From Dryocola sp031988645 (GTDB lineage: Bacteria > Pseudomonadota > Gammaproteobacteria > Enterobacterales > Enterobacteriaceae), in the NCBI RefSeq assembly GCF_051307045.1, contig NZ_CP150452.1, positions 1,550,001-1,614,000 of the forward strand: a stretch of DNA of 64,000 bases. Reading direction: 5' to 3'. Every line of letters starts with the position of its first letter. Position 1 is the first letter of the stretch. Of this stretch, positions 54,860 to 63,911 are shown piece by piece. The notes under the pieces are model-generated. The model ran no database searches, had not been told where the DNA came from, and worked only from the letters and a program-made list of their open reading frames with translations. The position numbers were made by a program, and so were the translations under genes.

Positions 54860-55456
54860 TTAACCGTTGAGTTTAACTGCCAGACCGGCCACGTATTCAC
54901 CCTGATAGCGGGCGATGGACAGCTCCTCCGCGCTTGGCTGACGAGAGCCATCGCCGCCGGCGATAGTCGTGGCGCCGTAAGGTGTGCCGCCGCGCACCTG
55001 CGAAATATCAAACAGCTCCTGCGCCGCATAGCCAATTGGGACGATAACCATCCCGTGATGTGCAAGCGTAGTCCATGTCGAAGAAATAGTGTGCTCCTGG
55101 CCGCCGCCGGTGCCGGTTGAGCTGAACACGCTGGCAAGCTTGCCGTAAAGGCCGCCGGATGCCCACAGGCCGCCGGTCTGGTCAAGGAAGGTGCGCATTT
55201 GTCCGGACATGTTGCCAAAGCGGGTTGGCGTACCAAAAATGATGGCGTCGTATTCCGCAAGCTCCTGCGGCGTGGCCTGCGGGGCGTTTTGCGTTTTCCC
55301 GCCGGCTTTTAAGAAGGCTTCGGCCGGCATGGTTTCCGGTACCCGTTTTATCGTCACCTCGGCGCCATCGACCTTCTGAGCGCCTTCCGCCACGGCGTGA
55401 GCCATCGTTTCGATATGTCCATACATGGAATAATAGAGCACCAGTATTTTTGCCAT
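54860..55456 (-). CDS. wrbA: WrbA NAD(P)H:quinone oxidoreductase
   Basis: 198 aa, full length. Flavodoxin-like fold with FMN-binding YYSMYGHIETMAHAVAEGA, GTPTRFGNMSGQMR and SSTGTGGGQEHTI. It reduces quinones by two electrons and is stationary-phase/RpoS-linked in E. coli. AGGAG lies 7 nt upstream of the ATG. The 393-nt spacer to ymdF holds both divergent promoters; no gene is visible. Confidence 0.96.
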   Translation of the reverse strand: MAKILVLYYSMYGHIETMAHAVAEGAQKVDGAEVTIKRVPETMPAEAFLKAGGKTQNAPQATPQELAEYDAIIFGTPTRFGNMSGQMRTFLDQTGGLWASGGLYGKLASVFSSTGTGGGQEHTISSTWTTLAHHGMVIVPIGYAAQELFDISQVRGGTPYGATTIAGGDGSRQPSAEELSIARYQGEYVAGLAVKLNG

Positions 55457-55849
55457 CTTGTTTTACTCCTGGATTGAACCGCAGCGTTTTGCTGCCCTCC
55501 TTTAAAGATATGCCCTGTGCCTGAGAGTGCAAACCGGAGTGCCGTTTCCTTGATGCATCACAATCTGCGGTAAAAGGGCAAAAATGTAGCATTACGTCAC
55601 ATTTTTATGCCCTGAAGATTTCGTCAAAAATAAGAATATCTTATGAATCGCAGCGCGAAAAAATCATTCTTTCCGGCGATTACATGTTGCAAGATATTAC
55701 GGTTAACTGGTCAATTACGCTTGCTGCACTAAGCTTAGTTTCACGTGGCAGCGATAAGGGCGCAAGCCGAATGCCGCGCGGTGAAAGAATTTCTCTTTTA
55801 CTGAATGCAGAATGATGACTTATTGATTTCACCAATCTGGAGGTTAGAA

Positions 55850-56032
55850 ATGGCAAACCATCGTGGTGGTTCAGGTAATTTCGCTGAAGACCGTGAAAGA
55901 GCATCAGAAGCAGGTCGTAAAGGTGGCCAACATAGCGGTGGGAATTTTAAAAATGACCCACAACGTGCATCAGAAGCAGGCCAGAAAGGGGGCAAAAATA
56001 GCCACGGCAGCGGTAGCAGCAAAAGTAAATAG
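55850..56032 (+). CDS. ymdF: YmdF, KGG-repeat stress protein
   Basis: 60 aa from MANHRGGSGNF; GGAGG is 6 nt upstream, so a frame extended 45 nt upstream is rejected. Two con-10-like repeats, DRERASEAGRKGG and DPQRASEAGQKGG. Hydrophilic, Gly/Ser rich and probably disordered; stress-related paralogues (YciG) exist. Neighbour of wrbA as in E. coli. Confidence 0.9.
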   Translation: MANHRGGSGNFAEDRERASEAGRKGGQHSGGNFKNDPQRASEAGQKGGKNSHGSGSSKSK

Positions 56033-56093
56033 CCGTAGCTAAGGGCGATTAGCTGTCCTGTCCGATGATTAAGAGCTAATAGCCAGTCCCGGC

Positions 56094-56122
56094 CGCCGGT
56101 TTTTACCGGCGGTTTTTTATTT
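56094..56122 (+). terminator. ymdF terminator
   Basis: CCGCCGGT-TTTT-ACCGGCGG followed by TTTTTTATTTT. Confidence 0.9.
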
Positions 56123-56206
56123 TCCGCCGCCCATTGCGCCGCCTCCCGGCGCGTCGCACTATAGTCAGCTCTGTTATTTATCCTCTGAATGCTTGCTGGT
56201 ATCCCC

Positions 56207-57139
56207 ATGTCCGCCTTATTAAGCCGCTACAAATTCTCCGTAAAGCCTCAGGAAGCGATACTGATTCTGATAACCATGTTCTGGGGCGGCACCTTCCTTG
56301 CCGTGCAGTATGCGATGACCATGAGCGGACCGTTTTTCTTTGTCGGCCTGCGTTTTGCCACCGCGGCGCTTGCCGTAGGGCTGCTGTCGCTAAAATCCCT
56401 GCGCGGCCTGACGTGGCTGGAAGTCAAGGCGGGCGTTGCCATCGGTATTTCCATCGCCATGGGTTACAGCATGCAGACGTGGGGATTACAGACCATTCCG
56501 AGCAGTAAATCCGCCTTTATCACCGCGATGTACGTTCCTTTAGTGCCGCTGCTGCAGTGGGTTTGCCTGGGGAAAATGCCGGGGGTTATGTCCTGGGCGG
56601 GCGTGGCGCTGGCCTTTATGGGGTTAATCTTCCTCGCCGGGCCGCAAGGCGCGACGCTGACTTTGGGCGCGGGCGAAATCATCACGCTGATAAGCGCGCT
56701 TGCCATCGCCGCCGAGATAATCATGATCGGCCTCTGGGCCGGCAGGGTGGATATTAAACGCGTGACCGTGGTGCAACTGGCCACCGCGTCAATTGTAGCC
56801 TTCGCTACCATGATTCCGGCAGGCGAGAGCGTGCCGCCGTTGAGCAGCGGCTTAGCGGTAATAGCCCTGGGCTTAGGGATTTTCAGCGCCATTATCCAGG
56901 TGACGATGAACTGGGCGCAGCGCAGCGTTTCGCCGACCCGCGCCACGGTTATATATACCGGCGAGCCGGTCTGGGCAGGTATTTTCGGGCGCATCGCCGG
57001 GGAGCGTTTGCCCATGCTGGCCCTTTCAGGCGGCGCGCTTATCGTGCTTGGCGTGCTGGTCAGCGAATTAAAACTCAAACGTAAGAAAGCGGCACCGGTT
57101 TCGGTGCCGAAGGAAGAGCTGCGCCGTCAGGGATCCTGA
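56207..57139 (+). CDS. EamA/DMT-family transporter
   Basis: 310 aa from MSALLSRYKFSVKPQEAILILI (an ATG at 56189 is equally possible; neither has a strong RBS). Ten hydrophobic helices in two EamA repeats: TMFWGGTFLAVQYAM, LRFATAALAVG, YTGEPVWAGIFGRIAGE. Drug/metabolite exporter superfamily; substrate unknown. It is inserted between ymdF and rutG, which are adjacent in E. coli K-12, and overlaps the convergent rutG end by 13 nt. Confidence 0.87.
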   Translation: MSALLSRYKFSVKPQEAILILITMFWGGTFLAVQYAMTMSGPFFFVGLRFATAALAVGLLSLKSLRGLTWLEVKAGVAIGISIAMGYSMQTWGLQTIPSSKSAFITAMYVPLVPLLQWVCLGKMPGVMSWAGVALAFMGLIFLAGPQGATLTLGAGEIITLISALAIAAEIIMIGLWAGRVDIKRVTVVQLATASIVAFATMIPAGESVPPLSSGLAVIALGLGIFSAIIQVTMNWAQRSVSPTRATVIYTGEPVWAGIFGRIAGERLPMLALSGGALIVLGVLVSELKLKRKKAAPVSVPKEELRRQGS

Positions 57140-58455
57140 TGGGCTATTTCGGCGTCGCTCACCGGGGCCGGGCGACGGCTTAAAATGGCGTTCAGAATAA
57201 TGGCGCCAAAGGTGGCGGTGCCTATCCCGCCGAGCGTAAAGCCGCCCAGCGTCAGGGCGAAGTCGCCCGCTCCCAGCACCAGCGTCACCGCAACCATAAT
57301 CAAATTACCGTTCAGGCTCAGGTCCACGCGATGCTGTATCCAGATGCGCGCCCCCGCCACGGCAATCAGCCCGAACACCACAATCGAGGCGCCGCCGATT
57401 ACCGGGGCCGGGATGGTATGGATAAGCGCCCCGAACTTCGGTGAGAAGCCAAGCAGCATGGCGATGCCCGAGGCGGCCACGAACACCAGCGTGGAATAGA
57501 CTTTCGTCACGGCCATTACGCCGATATTCTCCGCATAGGTCGTGACGCCGCTGCCGCCTACCGAACCTGAAAGCATCGTCGCCAGCCCGTCGCCGACGAA
57601 AGCGCGGCCGATATAAGGGTCCATATTTTGGCCGGTCATGCCCGCCACGGCTTTCAGGTGCCCGAGGTTTTCCGCCACCAGGATAACGGCTACCGGGGCG
57701 ATTAACATCATTGCCTGGCCGTTAAAGGTCGGCGAGGTGAGCTGTGGCAGGCCAAACCACGCGGCCTGCTGGAGAAGAGAAAAATCTACCGGTTTGCCGA
57801 AGCCCAGGCCGTTTGCGAGGATCGCATACAGCGCGCAGGCAACGATCAGGCCTAACAGGATCAGCAGGCGTTGGATCATTCCGCGCGTGAACACCGCCAC
57901 AAGGCCGATACACAGCACCGTCATCACCGCCATCCAGCTGTCAAAGCCGCTGGCCGAGACGCCGCGCACGGCTATCGGCGCAAGGTTAAGCCCAATCGCC
58001 ATCACCACCGCGCCGGTGACCACCGGCGGCATCAGGCGCTCAATCCAGCGGGTGCCCGCTTTCATAACGATAAACCCAATCGCGGTATACGCCGCGCCGC
58101 AGGCGATAATCCCGCCCAGCGCCACGCTCAGATGAGGGTTCAGTCCCTGGCCGTTAAAGCCCGTGACGGCTATCACCACGCCGACAAAGGCCGCGCTGGA
58201 GCCGAGATAGCTCGGCACGCGCCCGCCGGTGACCAGGAAAAACAGCAGCGTGCCGACGCCCGACATCAGGATAGAAAGATTCGGATCGAGACCCATCAGC
58301 AGCGGCATTAAAACCGTCGCCCCGAACATCGCCACCGCGTGCTGCACGCCCATCACCAGCGTCTGCCCCAGCGGCAGCATTTCATCCGGCGCCACGACGC
58401 CGCTTTCCGTTACTGCAGATTTCTTACGCCATTGAGGGAACCAGGAATTCGCCAT
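57127..58455 (-). CDS. rutG: RutG pyrimidine permease
   Basis: 442 aa from MANSWFPQWRKKSAVTES, the E. coli length; GGAG lies 5 nt upstream. NCS2/uracil permease family: VQHAVAMFGATVLMP, GSSAAFVGVV, ERLMPPVVTGAVVMAIGLNLAP and GGSGVTTYAENIGVMAVTKV. About 14 helices. Imports uracil or related pyrimidines for the rut pathway. Last gene of rutABCDEFG. Confidence 0.96.
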   Translation of the reverse strand: MANSWFPQWRKKSAVTESGVVAPDEMLPLGQTLVMGVQHAVAMFGATVLMPLLMGLDPNLSILMSGVGTLLFFLVTGGRVPSYLGSSAAFVGVVIAVTGFNGQGLNPHLSVALGGIIACGAAYTAIGFIVMKAGTRWIERLMPPVVTGAVVMAIGLNLAPIAVRGVSASGFDSWMAVMTVLCIGLVAVFTRGMIQRLLILLGLIVACALYAILANGLGFGKPVDFSLLQQAAWFGLPQLTSPTFNGQAMMLIAPVAVILVAENLGHLKAVAGMTGQNMDPYIGRAFVGDGLATMLSGSVGGSGVTTYAENIGVMAVTKVYSTLVFVAASGIAMLLGFSPKFGALIHTIPAPVIGGASIVVFGLIAVAGARIWIQHRVDLSLNGNLIMVAVTLVLGAGDFALTLGGFTLGGIGTATFGAIILNAILSRRPAPVSDAEIAHQDP

Positions 58456-58480
58456 TTTCATCTCCACGCAGGAATTTCGG

Positions 58481-58969
58481 CTAACAGGCAGGCCGCATCA
58501 GTTGGTGATAGCCACGGTCAAACCACACCAGGCCGTGGGTATCGTCGTTACGTTCTAAAGCCACCAGCTCGCAAAACAGGATGTCGTGCGTTCCCACGCT
58601 CACCACCTGGCTGATGCGGCAGTCGAAGGAGGCCACCGCGCCTTCAAGCTGCGGGCAGCCGCTCGCGCCCTGTCGCCAGCGCGCTGCGGAAAAGCGCTCC
58701 GCCATGGGCGTTTTGCCGCCAAACAGGTTGGAGAGCGATTCGTGACCGGCGGCCAGGGTATTGACGCAAAGCGCCATGTTCTGACTGAAAACCGGCCATA
58801 CCGACGCGCTGCGATTAAGGCAGACCAGCAAAGTCGGCGGGTCATCGGTGACGCTACACACCGCCGAGGCGGTAAAACCAGCCCGTCCGGCAGGGCCGTC
58901 GGTGGTGATAATATTGACCGCCGCCCCGAGTCGGGACATCGCATCGCGGAAGCTTTGTTTTTCAACCAT
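58481..58969 (-). CDS. rutF: RutF NADH:flavin reductase
   Basis: 162 aa. Flavin-reductase split-barrel: FRDAMSRLGAAVNIITTDGPAGRAGFTASAVCSVTDDPPTLLVCLNRSA and NTLAAGHESLSNLFGG. It supplies reduced FMN to RutA. Nine nt after rutE. Confidence 0.95.
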   Translation of the reverse strand: MVEKQSFRDAMSRLGAAVNIITTDGPAGRAGFTASAVCSVTDDPPTLLVCLNRSASVWPVFSQNMALCVNTLAAGHESLSNLFGGKTPMAERFSAARWRQGASGCPQLEGAVASFDCRISQVVSVGTHDILFCELVALERNDDTHGLVWFDRGYHQLMRPAC

Positions 58970-58978
58970 AAATGCTCC

Positions 58979-59569
58979 TTAAGCCAGCCCGCAGGCGTCC
59001 TGAAAAGCCAGACGCGGCAGGCGGGCATGCGTTCTGGCGGCGTCGCCATAGCCGATATTGATCAGCAAATTGCTTTTCCAGCCGCTGGCCTGGAAAAACG
59101 CCGCATCCACTTTCTGTCGATCGAAACCTGACATCGGCCCGGTGTCGAGGCCCAGCGCCCGGCAGGCGGAAATCAGATAGGCCGCCTGCATCGAGCTGTT
59201 GCGAAAGGCGGTTTCCTGCGCCAGTTCAGGGCTTGAGGTAAACCATGCGCGCGCGTCCGCATAGGGAAACAGCGCGGGCAGATGCTCATAGAAAGCCGGA
59301 TCCCAGGCGACGATGGCCGTCACCGGCGCGCTCATGGTTTTATCGACGTTACCGCTGGAGAGCGCGGGTTTAAGACGGGCTTTCCCCTCGCTGCTGCGCA
59401 CAAAAAGAAAGCGCGCCGGCGAACAGTTAGCCGAAGTAGGGCCGAGGCAAACCAGGTTATAAATCTCTTCAAGCTGCGCATCGCTCACGCCGCGATCCAG
59501 CCAGGCGCTGTGGGTGCGGGCATGGGTAAACAGCGTCTCCAGCGCCGGGGTATCAACTGCAGAACTCAT
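58979..59569 (-). CDS. rutE: RutE malonic semialdehyde reductase
   Basis: 196 aa, E. coli length. Nitroreductase-family flavoprotein (HSAWLDRGVSDAQLEEIYNLV, GPTSANCSPARFLFV, LDTGPMSGFD). Reduces malonic semialdehyde to 3-hydroxypropionate. Overlaps the rutD stop by 4 nt. Confidence 0.94.
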   Translation of the reverse strand: MSSAVDTPALETLFTHARTHSAWLDRGVSDAQLEEIYNLVCLGPTSANCSPARFLFVRSSEGKARLKPALSSGNVDKTMSAPVTAIVAWDPAFYEHLPALFPYADARAWFTSSPELAQETAFRNSSMQAAYLISACRALGLDTGPMSGFDRQKVDAAFFQASGWKSNLLINIGYGDAARTHARLPRLAFQDACGLA

Positions 59570-60375
59570 ACGTTTTCCTCATGGTATTCGGGGAAGGGTA
59601 ATAGCCTGGCCAGTTCGTCCAGCAGCCGTTCGTTAAAGGCGCTAGCGGCGGTGACGTTGCAGGCGTGGCCGCCCCAGGGCAGGATCTGCAGCCGGCTGTT
59701 GGGCAAGGCGTCGTGCAGCGCCGCGGAGCAGTTCCAGGGCACCAGAAGATCGTCCCGGGCGCAAATCAGCAGCACCGGCTGGCGGATAAGGTGCGCGGTA
59801 GCGCGAAAATCCGCCGCCTTCAGCGCCTTCAGGCGGCGCGTAAGGTTCTCTTCTCCCTGAAAGTGGGCGTTATGCAGGGCCTCCTCCGCCTCAAGGCGCG
59901 GCTGGTTAGCCGCCATCCAGTCGGCCGGATAAAGGAAAAGCGGCTGCGCCTGTAAATACGCCGCGCTGCCGCTGTCGCGCAGCAGGGTTTCCCGAACCGC
60001 GAAGCAGCGTCGCGTGTGGGCGTTAAGCTGCAGCCAGCCGTTAATCACGATCAGCGCTTTTACCGATTCGGGATAATCCAGCGCCAGCTGCATGCCGAGC
60101 AGTCCGCCAAGCGCATGGCCCAGCAGGCTAAACTCGGTGACGCCTTTCGCCTGCAGGGCTTCGTGCAGCTCGCGCGCCATATCCGCCATGCTGTAGTCTT
60201 CCGGCAGGGGTTCATGGTTAACTCCGGTGCCGCGCTGGTCGTACACCACCAGCTGATAGCGGGCGCCAAGGGCCGCCCGCTGCTCCTGCCAGTAGCTTCC
60301 GGCGCCGCCAAGCCCGGCAGCCAGCGCCAGCACCGGCGCGTCAGGGAAAGGGGGAGAGGTCAGCTCAATGTGCAT
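59566..60375 (-). CDS. rutD: RutD aminoacrylate hydrolase-like protein
   Basis: 269 aa alpha/beta-hydrolase fold. The nucleophile elbow is GHALGG, without the usual Ser, as in E. coli RutD. WGGHACNV near the C-terminus gives the His. It speeds the conversion of aminoacrylate to malonic semialdehyde. Confidence 0.93.
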   Translation of the reverse strand: MHIELTSPPFPDAPVLALAAGLGGAGSYWQEQRAALGARYQLVVYDQRGTGVNHEPLPEDYSMADMARELHEALQAKGVTEFSLLGHALGGLLGMQLALDYPESVKALIVINGWLQLNAHTRRCFAVRETLLRDSGSAAYLQAQPLFLYPADWMAANQPRLEAEEALHNAHFQGEENLTRRLKALKAADFRATAHLIRQPVLLICARDDLLVPWNCSAALHDALPNSRLQILPWGGHACNVTAASAFNERLLDELARLLPFPEYHEENV

Positions 60376-60379
60376 AGGG

Positions 60380-60766
60380 CTATTTCCCGATGTGCGCCAC
60401 GGAGGCGATTTCTACCAGCGCATCTGGCTTTACCAGACCGCACTGGATGCAAAAACGCGCCGGCTTGTCGCCTGCGAAAAACTCCGCGTAAACCTCATTG
60501 ACCGCCGCGTAGTTAGCCCAGTCGGTAATAAAGATGGCGTTAAAGGTCACGTCATCCATACTGCCGCCCGCGGTTTCAATAACCGCTTTGATGGTTTCCA
60601 GCACGTGACGCGTCTGCGCCCGGGCATCCCCGAGGTGAACCACGTTATTTTGCTTATCGAATGGAAGCGTTCCTGAGACATACACCACGCCATCGGCCAG
60701 CGTGCCCGGCACGAAAGGCGCAATAGGCGTCGTGGTTCCCGGCGGAATAATGACGGATTTAGGCAT
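60380..60766 (-). CDS. rutC: RutC aminoacrylate deaminase (RidA family)
   Basis: 128 aa from MPKSVIIPPGTTTPIAPFVPGTLADGVVYVSGTLPFD. RidA fold with KPARFCIQCGLV (active Arg). It deaminates 3-aminoacrylate in the rut pathway. AGGAG precedes the ATG. A longer frame extends upstream into rutB and is ignored. Confidence 0.95.
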   Translation of the reverse strand: MPKSVIIPPGTTTPIAPFVPGTLADGVVYVSGTLPFDKQNNVVHLGDARAQTRHVLETIKAVIETAGGSMDDVTFNAIFITDWANYAAVNEVYAEFFAGDKPARFCIQCGLVKPDALVEIASVAHIGK

Positions 60767-60780
60767 CAGCAGGCTCCTTA

Positions 60781-61479
60781 TCAGGCAATACGGGCAAGCG
60801 CATGCGGGGACAACGCGCGGCAAAACGAACCGACGTCGCTGACCCAGCCAAAGAAGGTTTCGATATTGAATAAGGCGGCCTGCTGGGCGAAAGCGGGCCC
60901 GGCCTGGTAGGTGGCATCGGCGAGCACCACGCCGAAATACTCCAGGAAAAAGCCGTCGCGCAGAGTGGATTCCACGCACACGTTGGTGGCGATGCCGGTA
61001 AACACCAGATGGCGGATCCCACGCGAGCGCAGGATGCTGTCCAGCGGCGTATTAAAGAAGCCGCTGTAGCGTGGTTTAGGCAGCACGATATCCCCCGGCT
61101 GCGGCACCAGCTCGTCCACCAGCTGATAATCCCAGCCGCCTTTCGCCAGCAGGGTGCCCTGTAATTCCGGACGCTGGCGCATGGTTTTCAGGGCGTTGGA
61201 TTTATGCCAGTTGGGCGAACCCGGCCCGCCCGCCTCCACGTAGTCGCTGTCCCAGCCGTTCTGGAACCAGATAATCAGCATGCCTGCTTCACGCGCCGCC
61301 GCTACGGCAGTTTTTATACTGTCGATAACCGGCGCGGTGGCGGAAACGTCAAATCCGGCCAGGTCGAGATAGCCGCCTTTGGTGGCGTAGGCGTTTTGCA
61401 TATCCACAACGATAAGCGCGCTCTGTTCCGGGGTAAAAGCTATGGATTCCGGACGCGCGTCAAGGGTGATGTTTTTCAT
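60781..61479 (-). CDS. rutB: RutB ureidoacrylate amidohydrolase
   Basis: 232 aa. Isochorismatase-like cysteine hydrolase: Asp in VVDMQNAY, Lys in LPKPRYSGFF, Cys in GIATNVCVESTLRDG. Cleaves peroxyureidoacrylate/ureidoacrylate to aminoacrylate and carbamate. One-nt overlap with rutA. Confidence 0.95.
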   Translation of the reverse strand: MKNITLDARPESIAFTPEQSALIVVDMQNAYATKGGYLDLAGFDVSATAPVIDSIKTAVAAAREAGMLIIWFQNGWDSDYVEAGGPGSPNWHKSNALKTMRQRPELQGTLLAKGGWDYQLVDELVPQPGDIVLPKPRYSGFFNTPLDSILRSRGIRHLVFTGIATNVCVESTLRDGFFLEYFGVVLADATYQAGPAFAQQAALFNIETFFGWVSDVGSFCRALSPHALARIA

Positions 61480-62570
61480 TACGCCACCTCGCGAGCGGTG
61501 GGGGAAAGATGACGGCGCGACTGCATCAGCGGCTGGATCCGTTCGCCAAACGCCTCAATACCGCTAAGGAAATCGTCAAAGGTCAGCAGCACCCCTTCGG
61601 CGCCGGGGACGGTCGCCACCTCGTCCAGCAGGCGCGCGACGGTGGCGTATGAACCTACCAGCGTGCCCATATTGATGTTCACCGCGGAGGTCGGATCCGC
61701 CATTTGCCGCACGTTGGTATCCGTGCCGGAACGGGTATCTTTCTGGCTTTGCTCGGTCAGCCAGGCAAGCGCCTCTTCGTCCGCGCCCGCTTTGTAGTGC
61801 TCCCATTTCGCGCGGGCGGCCTCGTCGGTTTCATCGGCAATTATCATAAACAGCACGTATGAGCCGACTTCCCGCCCGGTTTTTTCAGCCGCCAGCTTCA
61901 TGCGCGCGGCGGTTGGCGCAAAGGCCGTCGGCGTATTCACCCCTTTGCCAAAGCAGAAGTTGTAATCGGCGTATTCGGCGGAGAAGGCCATGCCGGCGTC
62001 GCTTTGGCCCGCGCAGATCATCCTGACCGGTTTTGCCGGACGCGGGCTGAGGCGGCAATCGTTCATGGTGAAAAACTCTCCTTTCAGATCGCAGCGTCCG
62101 GTGCCCCACAGTTCCCGCAGCACCGTGGCGTATTCGGCAAGGTAGTCATAACGGCGGGCGAAATAGTCATCTCCCGGCCACATGCCCATCTGCTCGTATT
62201 CGGGTTTTTGCCAGCCGGTCACCAGATTCACGCCGAATCTGCCGGGGGCGATGGAGTCGATGGTGGAGGCCATGCGCGCGACAATTGCCGGGGGCAGGGT
62301 AAGGGTGGCGGCGGTGGCGTAGATCTGGATTCTGGAGGTAACCGCGGCCAGCCCGGCCATCAGCGAGAAGGACTCCAGGTTGTGATCCCAGAATTCAGTT
62401 TTGCCGCCGAAGCCGCGTAACTTGATCATCGAGAGCGCAAAATCGAAATCGTAGCGTTCCGCTTTTTGCACGATGGCTTTGTTCAGCTCAAAAGTAGGCA
62501 TGTACTGCGGCGCGTTAGTGGAGATTAGCCAGCCGTTGTTGCCGATAGGGACGAAGACACCAATTTTCAT
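61479..62570 (-). CDS. rutA: RutA pyrimidine monooxygenase
   Basis: 363 aa from MKIGVFVPIGNNGWLIS. Bacterial luciferase-type FMN monooxygenase: FALSMIKLRGFGGKTEFWDHNLESF, GRFGVNLVTGWQKPEY, MGTLVGSYATVARLLDEVA. Opens the uracil ring between N3 and C4 with FMNH2 from RutF. First gene of rutABCDEFG; transcription starts in the spacer shared with rutR. Confidence 0.96.
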   Translation of the reverse strand: MKIGVFVPIGNNGWLISTNAPQYMPTFELNKAIVQKAERYDFDFALSMIKLRGFGGKTEFWDHNLESFSLMAGLAAVTSRIQIYATAATLTLPPAIVARMASTIDSIAPGRFGVNLVTGWQKPEYEQMGMWPGDDYFARRYDYLAEYATVLRELWGTGRCDLKGEFFTMNDCRLSPRPAKPVRMICAGQSDAGMAFSAEYADYNFCFGKGVNTPTAFAPTAARMKLAAEKTGREVGSYVLFMIIADETDEAARAKWEHYKAGADEEALAWLTEQSQKDTRSGTDTNVRQMADPTSAVNINMGTLVGSYATVARLLDEVATVPGAEGVLLTFDDFLSGIEAFGERIQPLMQSRRHLSPTAREVA

Positions 62571-62691
62571 CACGGACCTCTCACTGGTTGGGAAGGTATT
62601 CAGCGGAGATAATGCAAGCCTGATGCCAGAGTGATAAAAGACAATGTTATCAATATGTTGATTGTTTGTTTCATCCAGGCTTATAAAAACA

Positions 62692-62707
62692 TGGACTGTT
62701 TGGTCAA
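62692..62707. promoter_or_regulatory. RutR box in the rutA-rutR spacer
   Basis: TGGACTGTTTGGTCAA resembles the RutR consensus TTGACCANNTGGTCAA and the known E. coli rutA site. About 120 nt from each start codon. Confidence 0.8.
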
Positions 62708-62815
62708 AAAGAGTGCACGAAAATTAAGCATCCCTGCGCGCTGAGGGTGCAAAGTAGTCGTGGGGCGGATGCGGCTTTGCTATGCTTGAGGCACACGAAT
62801 CCAGGGAGAGAACGC

Positions 62816-63460
62816 ATGGCTGAAGGCGCAGTACATACCAAACAAACCGGGCGGCGATCCCTTGCCGTCGCAGCCAAGAAACAGGCCATTCTGGCGGCAG
62901 GCCTGGAGTTTTTCTCCCTGTACGGCATCCACGGCACCAGCCTTGATAAGGTTGCGGAGCGCGCCGAGGTGTCCAAAACCAACCTGCTTTATTACTATCC
63001 TTCCAAAGAAGCGCTGTATATTGCCGTGCTCAAGCAGATCCTCGATATCTGGCTGGCGCCGCTGCGCGCGTTTCGCGAAGACCTGGAGCCGCTGGTGGCC
63101 ATCAGCGAGTACATTCGCCTGAAGCTTGAGGTATCGCGGGATTATCCGCAGGCCTCAAGGCTGTTTTGCCTTGAGATGCTGCAGGGCGCGCCGCTGTTAA
63201 AGGCCGAGCTTACCGGGGATTTAAAAACCCTCGTGGATGACAAATCGGCGATTATTGCCGGCTGGGTGGCGGGCGGAAAGCTGGCGGCGGTCGATCCGCA
63301 CCATCTGATCTTTATGCTGTGGGCCACCACGCAGCACTACGCTGACTTTGCAAGCCAGGTCGAGGCGGTGACGGGCAGCACCTTAAACGACGAAGAGTTT
63401 TTCCGCCGCACGGTGGAAAACGTACAGCGGATGATTATCGAAGGAATTCGGGTGCGTTAG
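62816..63460 (+). CDS. rutR: RutR TetR-family regulator
   Basis: 214 aa from MAEGAVHTKQTGRRSLAVAAKKQAIL. TetR helix-turn-helix FFSLYGIHGTSLDKVAERAEVSKTNLLYYYPSKEALY; ligand domain highly similar to E. coli RutR (QILDIWLAPLRAFRED, LEVSRDYPQASRLFCLEM). Represses rut in the absence of uracil/thymine. Start chosen by family length; GGGAGAGAACGC is upstream. Confidence 0.95.
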   Translation: MAEGAVHTKQTGRRSLAVAAKKQAILAAGLEFFSLYGIHGTSLDKVAERAEVSKTNLLYYYPSKEALYIAVLKQILDIWLAPLRAFREDLEPLVAISEYIRLKLEVSRDYPQASRLFCLEMLQGAPLLKAELTGDLKTLVDDKSAIIAGWVAGGKLAAVDPHHLIFMLWATTQHYADFASQVEAVTGSTLNDEEFFRRTVENVQRMIIEGIRVR

Positions 63461-63855
63461 TCCGGCTGCGGAGGAAACACGCAGCTCACGTCGCCTTCCT
63501 CGCACTGCAGGGTGCTTTTCAGCAGCTCTGTGCGTTCGCGGGTTTTGTCCGCCATGCAAATGGCGTGAACCATCGGATAGACGGAGCCGGTTTCAGCGCC
63601 GGAACTTAACAGCTCGCAGTCGGCGTCGCGAAAGGCGATCCACGCGTTCTGCGCCGCTTTCAGCTGGATTTTCTGCTTATCGGTGGCGCGTTTCATCACC
63701 TGTTTATAGGTCTGGTTGAGTAAATCATCCTGCTTTTTATACTCGGCGCCGTAGCACTGATTTATCTCCGCCTGCGACGTGGCCGTGTCGCAGGTATCCG
63801 CCAGCGCGCTGGCGCTTAACAGCAGGCCGGAAAGAAGAAGTAGCACGCGTTTCAT
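63457..63855 (-). CDS. LprI-type DUF1311 secreted protein
   Basis: 132 aa, signal peptide MKRVLLLLSGLLLSASALA, mature protein begins DTCDTATSQAEINQC. Conserved six-Cys pattern, YKQVMKRATDKQKIQLKAAQNAWIAFRDADCELLSS is the DUF1311/LprI core. Some members inhibit lysozyme. Periplasmic. It overlaps the rutR end by 4 nt. Confidence 0.85.
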   Translation of the reverse strand: MKRVLLLLSGLLLSASALADTCDTATSQAEINQCYGAEYKKQDDLLNQTYKQVMKRATDKQKIQLKAAQNAWIAFRDADCELLSSGAETGSVYPMVHAICMADKTRERTELLKSTLQCEEGDVSCVFPPQPD

Positions 63856-63873
63856 CGTTATCCCTCAAAGAAA

Positions 63874-63895
63874 AAAGGCTCCGGAAGGAGCCTTT
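63874..63895 (-). terminator. putA terminator
   Basis: AAAGGCTCC-GGAA-GGAGCCTTT followed on the minus strand by TTTCTTTG, just after the putA stop. Confidence 0.85.
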
Positions 63896-63911
63896 CAAGA
63901 GTAGCGAAGCC